A stretch of 64,000 bases of DNA from Agapetus fuscipes (lineage: Eukaryota > Arthropoda > Insecta > Trichoptera > Glossosomatidae). The stretch covers positions 4,682,251 through 4,746,250 of the forward strand of contig OX637351.1 in assembly GCA_951799405.1 (NCBI GenBank). Direction: 5' to 3'. Every line of letters starts with the position of its first letter. The stretch's first letter is position 1. The position numbers and the translations under genes were made by a program. Positions 40,119 to 49,825 of this stretch are shown here, piece after piece. The notes under the pieces are model-generated. The model worked only from the letters and a program-made list of their open reading frames with translations. It did not search any database and was not told the DNA's origin.

Positions 40119-40405
40119 AGTTCATCAGCCAATCATTGCGGACTCTTGCCTTCTCAAGTTGAAAATCACTTGTTCATCAATAACTAACAATATAACAGGC
40201 TGTTTAGTACAAGATTATGTTGACTGATGGATGAAATAGATAGTCAAACACCATCACGAACTGGGGTCGTGTGGAGTCCACTCACAAGTCAAAACGTGCG
40301 CACTGTGTAGGGGAAAGATACTAGAGTCGACACCAGAGTATGGGAAAATGTCGGATAGCATTTTTTGCGAGCATTCACGCAAAAAATAACCTATGTTGCA
40401 CATTT
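40119..40405. other. No recognised feature
   Basis: Spacer without recognised elements. Confidence 0.35.
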
Positions 40406-40488
40406 AAGTACAGATAATTCATCGATCAATATAAAAGACATAGATGGCAAACTTGTGTTCTTCATAGAGTAACAAAATATACACCAGA

Positions 40489-40774
40489 GTTTTAGGCTTA
40501 CACGGCCGGCTGATGATGCTGGAGTGATGTTTTCCGGGATCTGTTGCCGTGGTCTGTGGGAGCTGGAGCTTCCGGACGTTTCGCCCATTTCTGCGATGGG
40601 CTTCTTCAGCGTGAAGTATGATGATGATGATCTTGATTCACATTTCTCATCAAGATCATCATCATCATCATACTTCACGCTGAAGAAGCCCATCGCAGAA
40701 ATGGGCGAAACGTCCGGAAGCTCCAGCTCCCACAGACCACGGCAACAGATCCCGGAAAACATCACTCCAGCATC
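40489..40774. mobile_element. P3 Penelope-like foldback
   Basis: Left end TTTTAGGCTTACACGGCCGG, arms as in P2, with GAAACGTCCGGAAGC. Its right end runs directly into an A-repeat fragment. Confidence 0.8.
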
Positions 40775-40900
40775 AGACACGTATAAATTCGCGTTTACAC
40801 ATGCCGCATGTGCACCTGTAGCATTAACACCCAATCTCAAATGAACATATATCCTGCAACTCTTGTCGACCTTATCTGTAACGGGAGTGAAATTTGCAAA
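40772..40900 (-). repeat. A-repeat middle part
   Basis: CAGACACGTATAAATTCGCG to GGGAGTGAAATTTGC; no tail and no 5' end. Confidence 0.75.
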
Positions 40901-41007
40901 AAAAGCCCTTTTTAATTTTATGATAAAGATAATTCATCAATGAGTATTAGACATCGATGGTGTCCGCGTGTTCCTTCCCATAGTAACAAACGTATCATCC
41001 ATATAAT

Positions 41008-41250
41008 CAAAGTTGCAAACATATATAGACATTTAAGGCACGTCGAAATTAAATGAACGTCCACAGGCGGACACATATAAGTTCGCGCTCACACATGCTG
41101 CAAATAAACAAAACAAATACAACCTCATATGAACACAAACCTAGCAACTCCTGTCGTGCAGCTTTCCCTGAAACCAGGGTGGCGTTGTCAAGAGGGAACC
41201 AAGTTTTTACAGCATGGTTGTCAGCCTCATACCAACCTACTAGTCGTGGA
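41008..41250 (-). repeat. A-repeat
   Basis: ATAATCAAAGTTGC to CCTACTAGTCGTGGAAC. Confidence 0.85.
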
Positions 41251-41251
41251 A

Positions 41252-41297
41252 CGAAATCTTAAATGTTAATTTATCTTTGCAACTTAGATTATAGATG
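41252..41297 (+). repeat. A-repeat tail piece
   Basis: TTAATTTATCTTTGCAAC and TTAGATTATAGATG, TTATAGA type. Confidence 0.7.
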
Positions 41298-41568
41298 AAG
41301 TCTAATCTAAAATCTAATCTAAGTTGCAAAGATATGTTACATTGGAGATTCACATTACATGCATTCTCACAACCAGACATGTATAAGTTCGCGCTTGCAC
41401 ATGCCTCATGTGAACCTACAACATAAAAACCAAATCTCAAATGGACATACACCCTGCAACTCTTGCCGTCCTTCCCTGAAACCGGGGTGACATTGGCAAA
41501 GTGAACCATTTTTACAGCATCGGTGGTCAGCCGCATACCAACCTATAAGTCAAGGAACAAGTCGATTC
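41298..41568 (-). repeat. A-repeat, full length, TTAGA tail
   Basis: TCTAATCTAAAATCTAATC to CTATAAGTCAAGGAAC. It abuts a plus-strand tail of another subfamily. Confidence 0.9.
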
Positions 41569-41790
41569 TTAGAAGTTGAGCAATTGAAATGTTATTATAA
41601 TTCATACGTGTTATTTTACTTATACTCAAGGGCTATAATTGCATGCACCGTTTAATAGATTTCGATACCAGATACAAGGTGTATAATTAAAATTATTCAA
41701 AGCTTAATGAGCCTTGTGAGTTTGTCTCCCACGGTGTGACTCATCTAGATTTACATATAAACGTAAAAAATGTAGTGTTGTTAACATATG
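41569..41790. other. No recognised feature
   Basis: AT-rich spacer. Confidence 0.35.
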
Positions 41791-41791
41791 A

Positions 41792-41832
41792 AGTCAATCT
41801 ACCATTAAATATAATTTAATGGTAGATTGACT
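41792..41832. repeat. Perfect 19-bp inverted repeat
   Basis: AGTCAATCTACCATTAAAT, three bases, then its exact inverse. It would fold as a stable hairpin. Confidence 0.8.
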
Positions 41833-41842
41833 GATAAATGGT

Positions 41843-42137
41843 TGATGGTGAAGTTCGCACTTATACATGCTGCATGTGTACTTGCAAAAAAAGACCCAAC
41901 CCAAAATCCACAGATATTATGCTAACATTTAAGGCTCATATTAAATGCACGCCCACAGACAGGCACATGTAGGTTCGCGCCTACACATTCTGCATGTGTG
42001 AATACAAATAAACAAAACCTCACATGAACCTTGCAACTCTTGTCGCCTTTCGCTGAAACCGGGGTGGCGTTGGAAAAAGTGAACCTTTTTTTATAGCACG
42101 GGGGGCCAGCCTCATACCAAGCTATCAGTCAAGGATC
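41843..42137 (-). repeat. A-repeat with a fused second fragment
   Basis: A fragment at 41843-41900 (GAAGTTCGCACTTATAC) is followed by a near full copy to GCTATCAGTCAAGGATC. Confidence 0.85.
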
Positions 42138-42490
42138 ACAAAAAAATATAAATGATTTACAAAAAAAACACTTTAACAAACAACTAATATATCAAATTTG
42201 CAATAAAAACCAAAATGAAAATTAATGCCCTAGCCGCCAACATTGCAAATCAACCGCCAATTCTTTCGGTCCTTACAAACTTCTTTAATTTTATTCAGAG
42301 TCATAATCATTTTCATGCAGGCTCTCCTTTTATTATGACTCTGGATATCACACTCCTTCGTTATTTCAGGAATTCGATTGTTACGAACTATGGATTCGTA
42401 GTACGTGTGCCTAGGCACGCTGGTATAGTGTCGAACACTCTGGGGTGTGCTTCTTCTTCTAGTAAAATCCATTATAGAAGTATCTACCAT
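42138..42490 (-). pseudogene. LINE-R ORF2 C-terminus with 3' UTR, leading into an A-repeat
   Basis: The minus strand reads NNRIPEITKECDIQSHNKRR, ACMKMIMTLNKIKEVCKDRK and NWRLICNVGG, a non-LTR ORF2 end. Then come GGTTGATTTGCAATGTTGG and GGCGGCTAGGGC, 95 bp of AT-rich DNA and an A-repeat in the same orientation. It lacks the RT core and the GRPRK piece has decayed. Confidence 0.7.
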
Positions 42491-42517
42491 CTTCTAGAAC
42501 ATGCAAGAATCGTCAGC

Positions 42518-42745
42518 GGTATGCAGCTGACCACCCATACTGTAGAAAATGGTTCACTTTGCCAATGTCACCCCTGTTTCAGGGAGCTACGGCAGGAGTT
42601 GTACGGTGTATGTCCATTTGAGATTTGGTTTTTATGTTGTAGGTTCACATGCGGCATGCGCAAGCGTGAACTTGCACGTGTCTGCTAATGCATGTAATGT
42701 GTATCCCCAATGTTACATATCTTTGCAACTTAAATTAAATTCGAT
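42518..42745 (+). repeat. A-repeat, full length
   Basis: GGTATGCAGCTGACCACC to CTTTGCAACTTAAATTAAATTC. Confidence 0.85.
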
Positions 42746-43025
42746 TGGATGAGACTCATGTGTAGGTACCTATCGTCATCTCCAACTTTTATGATTTTTG
42801 AGATAATTATTGAATTTAATTCTGCGTAGTGTAACAAAACATTTGCTGTGTGCAATGTGATGAAAACCTCACTTAATCCTTCGTAATTTTAATTTAAAAA
42901 ATATGATTTCGTGCAAACGCCGTCATCTCCAACTGACAAAAAATTGCGTTCAAAACACAAGTTTATTTTTCTGAAAATCATCGCGTAAGGAGTTTACGGC
43001 GTTTGCATTTATACGACTCATATAC
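42746..43025. other. No recognised feature
   Basis: Contains CATCTCCAACT twice; nothing else. Confidence 0.35.
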
Positions 43026-43029
43026 GAGG

Positions 43030-43187
43030 AAATATTCTGCGGGGAGCCAGGGTCGCTTGAAACATTGTAACGCGAAGACATAAAGCTAGAAAAGTAAACA
43101 GTACTGTGTAACCAATATTGTGCAAAATAAATCTTGTTAAATATATAAATCGCAGTTTAATTAAAAGAACCCCAATAAAATTATAAC
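43030..43187 (+). mobile_element. LTR-2 3' part
   Basis: TGTGCAAAATAAATCTTG and AAGAACCCCAATAAAATTATAACA. The 5' border is unclear. Confidence 0.6.
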
Positions 43188-43563
43188 AAAATTTACTACT
43201 TTGGGTTTGATATAATCGAACACTTTTTTGTAATACATTTTTGCTTCCATCACTATGAACATATAATTAGTGAGTAATATACGGTTATTATGGAATTAAT
43301 TAGCTTGATCTGGTTACGTAAAGTTCACGGCTCGTGCCCAATAAAAATTACTCATACAAACATACAAACAAATCTAAATTATTAAAGACGTTCTCTAATT
43401 GAATAGTAACACACTCGTAGAGGAGCAGAAACTAACTTACTGTATTGATACATACTATCTACCACATTTGTCTCAGTCCTGTCAAACGTTGCAGTTGTGT
43501 AGTCATACAAAACATGTGTTTACGTGTCAAATTCTGTTTTCTTTCTTTCTCCATTTTGTTTGT
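43188..43563. other. No recognised feature
   Basis: AT-rich spacer. Confidence 0.35.
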
Positions 43564-43571
43564 TCGACACC

Positions 43572-43986
43572 CAGGCCCGGATTAACCCCTCTGGGGGCCT
43601 TGGTGCGGGGTAAAGCTCGGGGCCCCCTATATGCCCCCCCCCCTTTCCATGAAAATTCCCTCCCCCCTTCCCTCCTACTTTTCCATAACCTCATATATTT
43701 TTGATGCATATATTTTTCGAAAAAAAGTACGTTGAAGTTTTTTCAATACAATATTTTTTAGCTTTTGGGGGGGCCCTTGGTAGCGTATGCCTCATTAGAC
43801 TTACACCCCAAAGACATTTTGTTGTAATGCTTGTAAACTAATTTCTATAAAGTCTGTCATCGGGGACCCCTTTGGTCACAAATGCCCGGAAAGACCTGGG
43901 CACTTATAAAAATATAAGAGTTTTGTTGGCCCTGTGGGGGCCCCTGGTTCGGTTGTACCGCTCGAACCGCCCTTAATCCGGGCCTG
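43572..43986. mobile_element. hAT MITE with TCGACACC target duplication
   Basis: Ends CAGGCCCGGATTAA and TTAATCCGGGCCTG, with TCGACACC at 43564-43571 and 43987-43994. 8-bp duplication and CAGGCCCGG end are hAT traits. G- and C-rich tracts, no transposase. Confidence 0.85.
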
Positions 43987-44134
43987 TCGACACCCGATTA
44001 TTACACATGACATAATGTCTTAAAATAATGGCTTTTTCCTTTAAAATTCGTCAATTTTATCCATCACAAGATTTATAATGCGCACGTGCTACGTGACAGC
44101 TTTGTCTATATTGGAGCTTTGATAAACAATACCA

Positions 44135-44268
44135 ATGATACAATACAGCTGAAGAAATTAAAGAAAGAATACTGTCAGCTAATCGCTGCTACTTCGGCCT
44201 CATAAAACAATTTAAGTCGAGGCTACTGTCACGGAAATGTAAAACCACTCTGTACAAAACTCGAATTT
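44135..44268 (+). pseudogene. LINE RT thumb-region fragment
   Basis: The plus strand gives AEEIKERILSANRCYFGLIK and SRKCKTTLYKTRIY, the region after the RT core in RTE/R-type LINEs. About 45 codons remain; it is cut at 44268, where another LINE fragment on the other strand begins. Confidence 0.65.
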
Positions 44269-44269
44269 A

Positions 44270-44574
44270 TTAGGCTTGCAAACCGGAAAACACGGCCCCC
44301 CAAAATTAGTGCGTGTCTGACGTGACGGCTGGACTAAGTCAACCACCCCACACTCCGCAGATCTAAGAGTTTGGCGTCTCAAATCTGTCTCAACAGGTGA
44401 GAACATGTCATACAAGTATGTAGGAGCCGCACCATTGACAGCTTTGTAAACCATCAGACAAACACGGTAGACCACCCTCTCCGGAAAACGAAGCCAATGC
44501 AGTTTTTTCAACAATGGAGTAATATGATTAAATTTGGACATCCCGAATATGAGTCTTGTTGCAGAGTTCAGCAC
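44270..44574 (-). pseudogene. LINE RT C-terminus, CR1/Rex-like
   Basis: The minus strand reads MLNSATRLIFGMSKFNHITP, LLKKLHWLRFPERVVYRVCL and MVYKAVNGAAPTYLYDMFSP. That segment closes many CR1-, Rex- and Jockey-type enzymes, past the catalytic core. Frame is open through about 100 codons, then meets the plus-strand LINE piece. No RT core. Confidence 0.75.
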
Positions 44575-44585
44575 AGATTGATTAT

Positions 44586-44932
44586 TGTTCTGATTTTAGT
44601 TGGGGTTCTCTTTCAATTAAACTGCAATTATTTATTTTAATAGAATTTATTTTACACGGTTTGGTTCATAATTTACAACAATTGATAATCTCTGCTTATT
44701 AGTCTTCACGGCAAAAATCTTGGAGCGACTTATCCATTGATTCCCATTGCAGTCCCTATATATAGGTTCAAAAGGGATTTTTCTTGCATGTTCCAGATTA
44801 TTCGATCTCTCGCTCATACTAGACCGCCTTACTACTACCTAACTACTACCATCATACTAAAGCCAGATTGTTCTGCACATTAGAGTACATGTTCAGGCGC
44901 GCGTGGGAACTTCAAATCCTTAGTTCGTAACA
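44586..44932 (-). mobile_element. Solo LTR-2, full length
   Basis: The minus strand starts TGTTACGAACTAAGG and ends AACTAAAATCAGAACA. TTAT and ATAT flank it, three of four alike. TATA-like TATATATAGGG and AATAAA signals. It shows the complete structure of this LTR, 347 bp. Confidence 0.8.
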
Positions 44933-45214
44933 ATATGTACTAGTAATATTTTACCAGAACGAAGGGTTCTATTCAGTCCTTGTGGGCATAGTCTAGTAAG
45001 CGCTGAGTAGGAGCATGGATTAAGTGGCCTTGAGCATCATGCATGCTCCACATGCCCGAGGCTTGTTTGTAATGGTCTGCGCATGCGCATGCGCACGAGC
45101 AAGTAGAGCGGACGTTGCGCAACTTTTGTCACTCGGGTCAACCCTTCGCCAGGTCTCGCTAACCCACCCACAGCCGCTTCGGTACAATAGCTAAGCTCAC
45201 CTAAAATGTTGTTA
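44933..45214. other. GC-richer stretch, unrecognised
   Basis: Contains GCGCATGCGCATGCGCAC; the minus strand is open for 84 codons (45037-45291) but I do not recognise it. Confidence 0.35.
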
Positions 45215-45378
45215 GGTAGATTTTTTTTAAATTGACGTATTTTGTCTGGCCAGTTGTCTTCCAGCGGAAGCTTGTGTGTATGCAATGGCATCTGTTGAAC
45301 CAGGGTCGAAGTTGTGGTCGAATGGGCCAGATGTGATTCGATCCAACGTTATTCTGTTACAAATACACTAGTCGAACA
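45215..45378 (-). repeat. SINE-E, diverged
   Basis: GGCCAGTTGTCTTCCAGC and CAATGGCATCTGTTGAACC on the plus strand match the SINE-E body at 39761. The B box has decayed. Confidence 0.65.
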
Positions 45379-45440
45379 TGCGTCTTGAGGTGTGATACAC
45401 ACAAAAACAGCGCTCACCAAATAAATCAGCTTAATTTAAT
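45379..45440 (+). repeat. SINE-D tail 2 fragment
   Basis: CTTGAGGTGTGATACACAC and AACAGCGCTCACC only. Confidence 0.6.
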
Positions 45441-45623
45441 TAAATTAATGTCTCAACGGGCAAAATTAGGTCCTTTGGTTGTCGACGGGTTAAAGTTTGA
45501 GCCATTCCCATATGAATCATACATATCTATATAATGTACTTAAACTTATTAATGTGCTTGTTAATATACTCTGTATATAATATATCGCCACCTTAAAGGT
45601 AAAACTGAATAAGTGCTGATTCA

Positions 45624-46165
45624 CTGTTATGAAATAATACTGCATAAAACCATAAATTGAGGATTCCTTGTTATTATTGTATTCCTTGCCTTATAGGTTC
45701 GTATGAGGCCGACCACCCATACTGTAAAAAAACGGTTCACTCTGCCAATGTCACCGATTTTTCAGGGAAGGTCGGCCAAATTTGCAGGGTTTATATTCAT
45801 TTGAGGTTTGTTTTTAATTTGTAAGTACACATTCAGCATTTGTAAGCACTGTTTTGAAATAATACTGGATAAAACCATTAATTGCGGATTTCTTATTATT
45901 GTATTCCTTGCATTATAGGTTGGTATAAGGCTGACCACCCATATTGTAAAAAATAGCTCATTTTGCCAATGCCACCCCTGTTTCAGGGAAGGTCGGCAAA
46001 AGTCGCAGGGCTTATGTTGATTTGAGATTGTGTTTTTATCTTGCAGGTCCACATGTGGCATGTGATAGCGCGAACTTACACATGCCTGCTTGTGGGAATG
46101 CGTTTAATATTAATCTTAAATTATATATCTTAGCAGCTTAGATTAAGATTTTTTAGATCTATGAT
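45624..46165 (+). repeat. Tandem duplication carrying two A-repeats
   Basis: The unit starting CACTGTTATGAAATAATAC recurs 223 bp later as CACTGTTTTGAAATAATAC. Each contains an A-repeat: 45686-45846, cut at CAGCATTTGTAAG, and 45905-46165, with complete 3' end. Confidence 0.75.
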
Positions 46166-46170
46166 GTCGT

Positions 46171-46440
46171 TTATGGACACAATTTAAGCTTAACTGTACG
46201 ATCCTGTATCCTGCGGCCGATCCAGTAGGGGTGGCCGGTACCTCCGAAGATGCGCCTCCACTTTTTTCTGCCCTTACAAACCACTTTCATTTCTTCAATA
46301 TTCATCACTTTCTTCATACACACTCTTCTCTTATTCTCACTCTGCAGGTTCAATTCTTTCGCAATCTCACCTATTTGGACTAGCCATTCTTTCCTAGGCC
46401 TTCCCCTTCCGCGCTTTCCTCTGACATTTCCTTTGTACAC
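46171..46440 (-). pseudogene. LINE-R ORF2 C-terminus, second subfamily
   Basis: The minus strand reads RGKRGRGRPRKEWLVQIGEI, ELNLQSENKRRVCMKKVMNI and GRKKWRRIFGGTGHPYW. It is the sister of the piece at 47545. The frame is intact over 85 codons. The non-coding 3' side has GATACAGGATCG. Confidence 0.75.
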
Positions 46441-46673
46441 TCTCTTCGTTAGTCAATATGTCACTTATTCAGTTTTAACTTTAAGATATTGATATGTAGT
46501 CAGCCCTTTCTTGTATACAAGTGCACTCGAGCCGAATGTGACCTCAATTATATTATATGAGTTATATAAGCAATGCTGGGCGTGAGCTCAGGTAACACAC
46601 CTGTGTTTAAAGCGCACTTGAAAACTGAACCTTAAACTGTATCGCAACTAATACCCACCTTGTAAGAACATTC
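46441..46673. other. No recognised feature
   Basis: Spacer. Confidence 0.35.
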
Positions 46674-47290
46674 ATACCCTAAATCTGCCGTTTTTGTTTC
46701 TTACACTTAATGGTCTTAGGGGCTGTCCATATATTACGTCATTCGCATTAAGGGGGGGGGGGGGGAGTCTGGTCTGCGGATGATGGCAAATGATGTACGA
46801 GTACCAATAGTGACGTCGTTCTTGTAAATACCAATTTCTACAAAATATACAAAATATTATGTAAGTAATATAACATTATTAATTACTAAGCTCATGCATT
46901 ATTACAGCAAGAGGGGGAGGGGGGGTCATTAGATAATGACTATAGGATGATTGTAAGGGGGGGGGGGGGTGTCGAAAATCGGCCAAAATCGATGACGTAA
47001 TTTATGGACGGCCCCTTAGCATAAGAATTACAGTAATGAAAAAAATCAAGCATGTTTATATTTTTTTATCTTATTTATAAAGTTTAAGCAAAATATATAA
47101 CTTAAAAATTGTCACCACAAAAAATATTTAAAAAAAAAAGTTTTTTTCACACTTTTAGCGTTTTTTTCTTGTGTGCTATATTTTGGATTTTTTCTTCTTT
47201 TTTAATACAGAAGTATACATTGCTTAGTGAAATATCGGGCCAATTTTCTTATAATGTCAATATTTTTTGAGTAAATATTTAACAGCCCTG
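46674..47290 (+). repeat. I-long repeat copy 3, split by MITE-H
   Basis: ATACCCTAAATCTGCCG, then MITE-H, then AGCATAAGAATTACAGTAATG to ATTGTCACCACAAAAAA. Confidence 0.8.
46719..47015. mobile_element. MITE-H copy 2, TTA-flanked
   Basis: GGGGCTGTCCATATATTACG and CATGGACGGCCCC-type end (TTTATGGACGGCCCC), with TTA at 46716-46718 and 47016-47018. PIF/Harbinger-like. Poly-G of 13 to 15 inside. Confidence 0.8.
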
Positions 47291-47324
47291 CTACAAAGGA
47301 TCATGATATCAACCGCCTCATCAC

Positions 47325-47402
47325 CGAAAGCTCTGCGGCTCTACAAAAAGTGTCAAAGACCTCTAGATTCTCTAAAATCTAGGGAGTCTCCCGCAAAGGA
47401 TT
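47325..47402 (+). repeat. SINE-D/LINE-T tail 1 fragment
   Basis: CTCTGCGGCTCTAC to GAGTCTCCCGC. Confidence 0.6.
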
Positions 47403-47434
47403 CTTTAAAATAACCTGATAGAAAAACAGCTTAG

Positions 47435-47844
47435 CTGTTACTGTTACTGTATCCTGCCGCCGTTCCACCAGGGGTGGCCAGTACCTCCGCAGATGCGTCT
47501 CCACTTTTTCCTGTCCTTGCATACCATTTTCATCTCTTCAAAATTCATTCTTCATACATCCATACTCTTCTGTTATTCTCACTCTGCAGGTTCCACTCTT
47601 TTGCAATCTCAGCCATTTGGTCTTTCCATTCCTTCCTCGGTCTTCCTCTTCCACGCTTTCCTCGGACATTTCCTCTGTAAACTTTCTTCGTTAGTCGTTC
47701 ATCATCCATTTTTTCAAGATGCCCAAACCATCTCAATGTGCTTTTTTGTACTTTCATTCTTAAATTCTCTTTCATACCACACTCGTTCATCACCCAATCA
47801 TTGTAGACTGTGTCTTTCCAGTCATTGCTCTCAGGTATAGCCAT
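47435..47844 (-). pseudogene. LINE-R ORF2 C-terminus, longest copy of the second subfamily
   Basis: The minus strand reads AIPESNDWKDTVYNDWVMNE, MKVQKSTLRWFGHLEKMDDE, RGKRGRGRPRKEWKDQMAEI and AKEWNLQSENNRRVWMYEE. The LRWFGHLEKMDD and GRPRKEW motifs close non-LTR ORF2s of this type. The 3' end is marked by TACAG tandem repeats (GTTACTGTTACTG on plus). No RT core. Confidence 0.8.
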
Positions 47845-47939
47845 TTCATATTTTCTCAGTTAATTAATATTATAGAATGAGTACCCAGATTATTTGCTTT
47901 ATTAAATTAAGTAATACAAAAAGACATTCACGCTTAGTA

Positions 47940-48045
47940 ATACAAAGTTGCAAGGATTTGAACCAGTGCCCTCGTTCCGAGCAGTCTATTCAAATGTTGA
48001 TGCTTCACAGCCGCGAGCCAAATTACATAACTCGATGTACAAAAT
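47940..48045 (-). repeat. tRNA-like head, perhaps SINE-E type
   Basis: Minus strand GGTTCAAATCC box preceded by TTGGCTCGCGGCTGTGAAG. Long variable arm spacing as in SINE-E. No body seen. Confidence 0.4.
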
Positions 48046-48129
48046 TCACCTAGGATTTCAATGCAGTGTGAAAAATATGCATTTTCTTTCAATCCCATTT
48101 TTGAGCTCGTATAAGCCAAGGAATGCTAT

Positions 48130-48475
48130 ACTGTAACTGTAACTGTAACTCTGTCGCCATTCCGCTAGGGGTGGCCAGAGCCTCTGCAGAGTTGCCTCCA
48201 TTTTTTCCTATCCTGACATACCTCTTTCAATTCCTTCATATCCATCACCTTTTTCATGCATTGTCTTCTTTTACGCTCACTTTGTATATCCCATTCTTTC
48301 ACAATCTCCACAATCTGATCACTCCATACTTTTCTCGGTCGTCCCTTCCCTCTTTTCCCTTTCACACTTTCTTTGTATACATACTTTGTCAGTCTATCAT
48401 CATTCATTCTTTCCACATGCCCAAACCATCTCATCACATTCTTTTGTACTTTAACTTTCACATCCTCTTTCAAAT
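48130..48475 (-). pseudogene. LINE-R ORF2 C-terminus, first subfamily
   Basis: The minus strand reads MKEDVKVKVQKNVMRWFGHV, then KGKRGKGRPRKVWSDQIVEI and RKKWRQLCRGSGHP, nearly the same as 18005. The frame has no stop over 102 codons. 3' tail is (TGTAAC)n at 48133-48152 on plus. It is the best preserved C-terminus of this subfamily here. Confidence 0.8.
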
Positions 48476-48477
48476 TA

Positions 48478-48740
48478 TCTATAATCTAAGCTAATGCTAT
48501 AATGCTAATGCTAATACTATAATTTAAGTTGCAAAGAAATATCAACATTTAAAGCTCGTATCAAATGCATGTCCACAAACAAACACGTGTAGTTCACGCT
48601 TACAAATGCTGAATGTGTACTTACAAATAAAATCCAAACTTAAAATGAACATAAACCCTACAACTTTTGCCGAGCTTCCCTGACACAGGGGTGACATTGG
48701 CAAAGTGAATATTTTTTTACAGTATGGGTGGTCAGCCTGC
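48478..48740 (-). repeat. A-repeat, joined to a LINE-R piece
   Basis: CTATAATTTAAGTTGC tail to GGGTGGTCAGCCTG; preceded by a GCTAATGCTA run. Confidence 0.85.
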
Positions 48741-48829
48741 AAATAAAAAATAAAAGCATTTTCACTGTATAAAACAAAGAAATCTTTGAAAAAATCAATA
48801 CAGAAAACGAGATAAAAAAATAAAATGTT

Positions 48830-49020
48830 TTTTTTTTTTTTTTTAATGTACCTAAAGATGATTAAAAACGAACATATATATTATTAATTACAATAAAATT
48901 AATAATCGAGTGAAAATAAAGCAGTGTTTCATTAAAAAAAAATGGTTCTACAGAATTTAGAAATCAATTAATATGAATTTTCACAGTGCTAATACACAAA
49001 CCATACAAAATACAAAATGA
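48830..49020 (+). repeat. P10 Penelope-like tail
   Basis: GTGAAAATAAAGCAGTG and ATGAATTTTCACAGTGC then TACACAAACCATAC. Confidence 0.5.
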
Positions 49021-49385
49021 AAAATGAAAACGTTAAATTTAAAAGACTTAGATAACAACATTACAGATCGATCAATCGCCATTTCAACTATCCTTGCATT
49101 TTGATTATTATTTCTTTAAGAGCCATAAAAATATTATTCGAACTAGGCATTGCCTGTTACGTTTACAAATTGTAAAATAAAATCTATTTTCTACAATCGA
49201 AAATTTCAACAAAATTGAGAGCAACATTGCATATTCTGTAATTATTTTATTATACATGGAAATCCAATGTCTAATTCTGACTCCATGACCCAATCAGTCA
49301 TTTGAACTGTCAAAAATCATACGCTCAATCTTCAACAATAAGACGTCCTTCGTACAATCTATCTACCGTAATTATCCAATAATTA
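49021..49385. other. No recognised feature
   Basis: AT-rich spacer. Confidence 0.35.
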
Positions 49386-49387
49386 TA

Positions 49388-49435
49388 ATCTATAACCTAA
49401 GTTGCGCAGATTTATTAACATTTAAGATGTTCACT
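49388..49435 (-). repeat. A-repeat tail piece
   Basis: ATCTATAACCTAAGTTGC and ATTAACATTTAAG. Confidence 0.65.
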
Positions 49436-49454
49436 TCATACAAGTTATATGCTT

Positions 49455-49525
49455 CCCATTAGTGGTTACCGCTTCGGACACTTCACCGTAAGGTAGTGGG
49501 TTCGATTCCCGGCGAAGTTAAAAAA
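49455..49525 (+). repeat. tRNA-like SINE head next to a minisatellite
   Basis: TTAGTGGTTACCGCTTCGG and GGGTTCGATTCCCGG, followed by AAGTTAAAAAAAATC. Different from SINE-C, D and E. Confidence 0.6.
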
Positions 49526-49825
49526 AATCATTTTATTGTTCATAATTTATTATTTGCTGTGCAAACACAACAAGGCACTGCCTTTACAAGAGAATAGGAA
49601 CCAGTTGAGACAAATAGCTAGCACATCAAGGCACTGCCTTTACAAGAGAATGGCGACTAGCAAAGACAAATGGCTAGCACAACAAGGCACTGCCTTTACG
49701 AGAGTATGGTGAATAGCAAAGACAAATGGCTAGCATAAGAAGACTGCCTTAACAAAAGGATGGCGATCAGCAGAGACAAATGGCTAGCACAACAAGGCAC
49801 TGCCTTCACAAGAGGATGGGAATCA

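Noticed and set aside
44988..45291. Minus-strand 84-codon frame as a gene
   Set aside because: It runs through a SINE-E end and has no recognised domain.
49565..49825. CRISPR array
   Set aside because: Units are 56-bp tandem repeats without unique spacers, in an animal genome.
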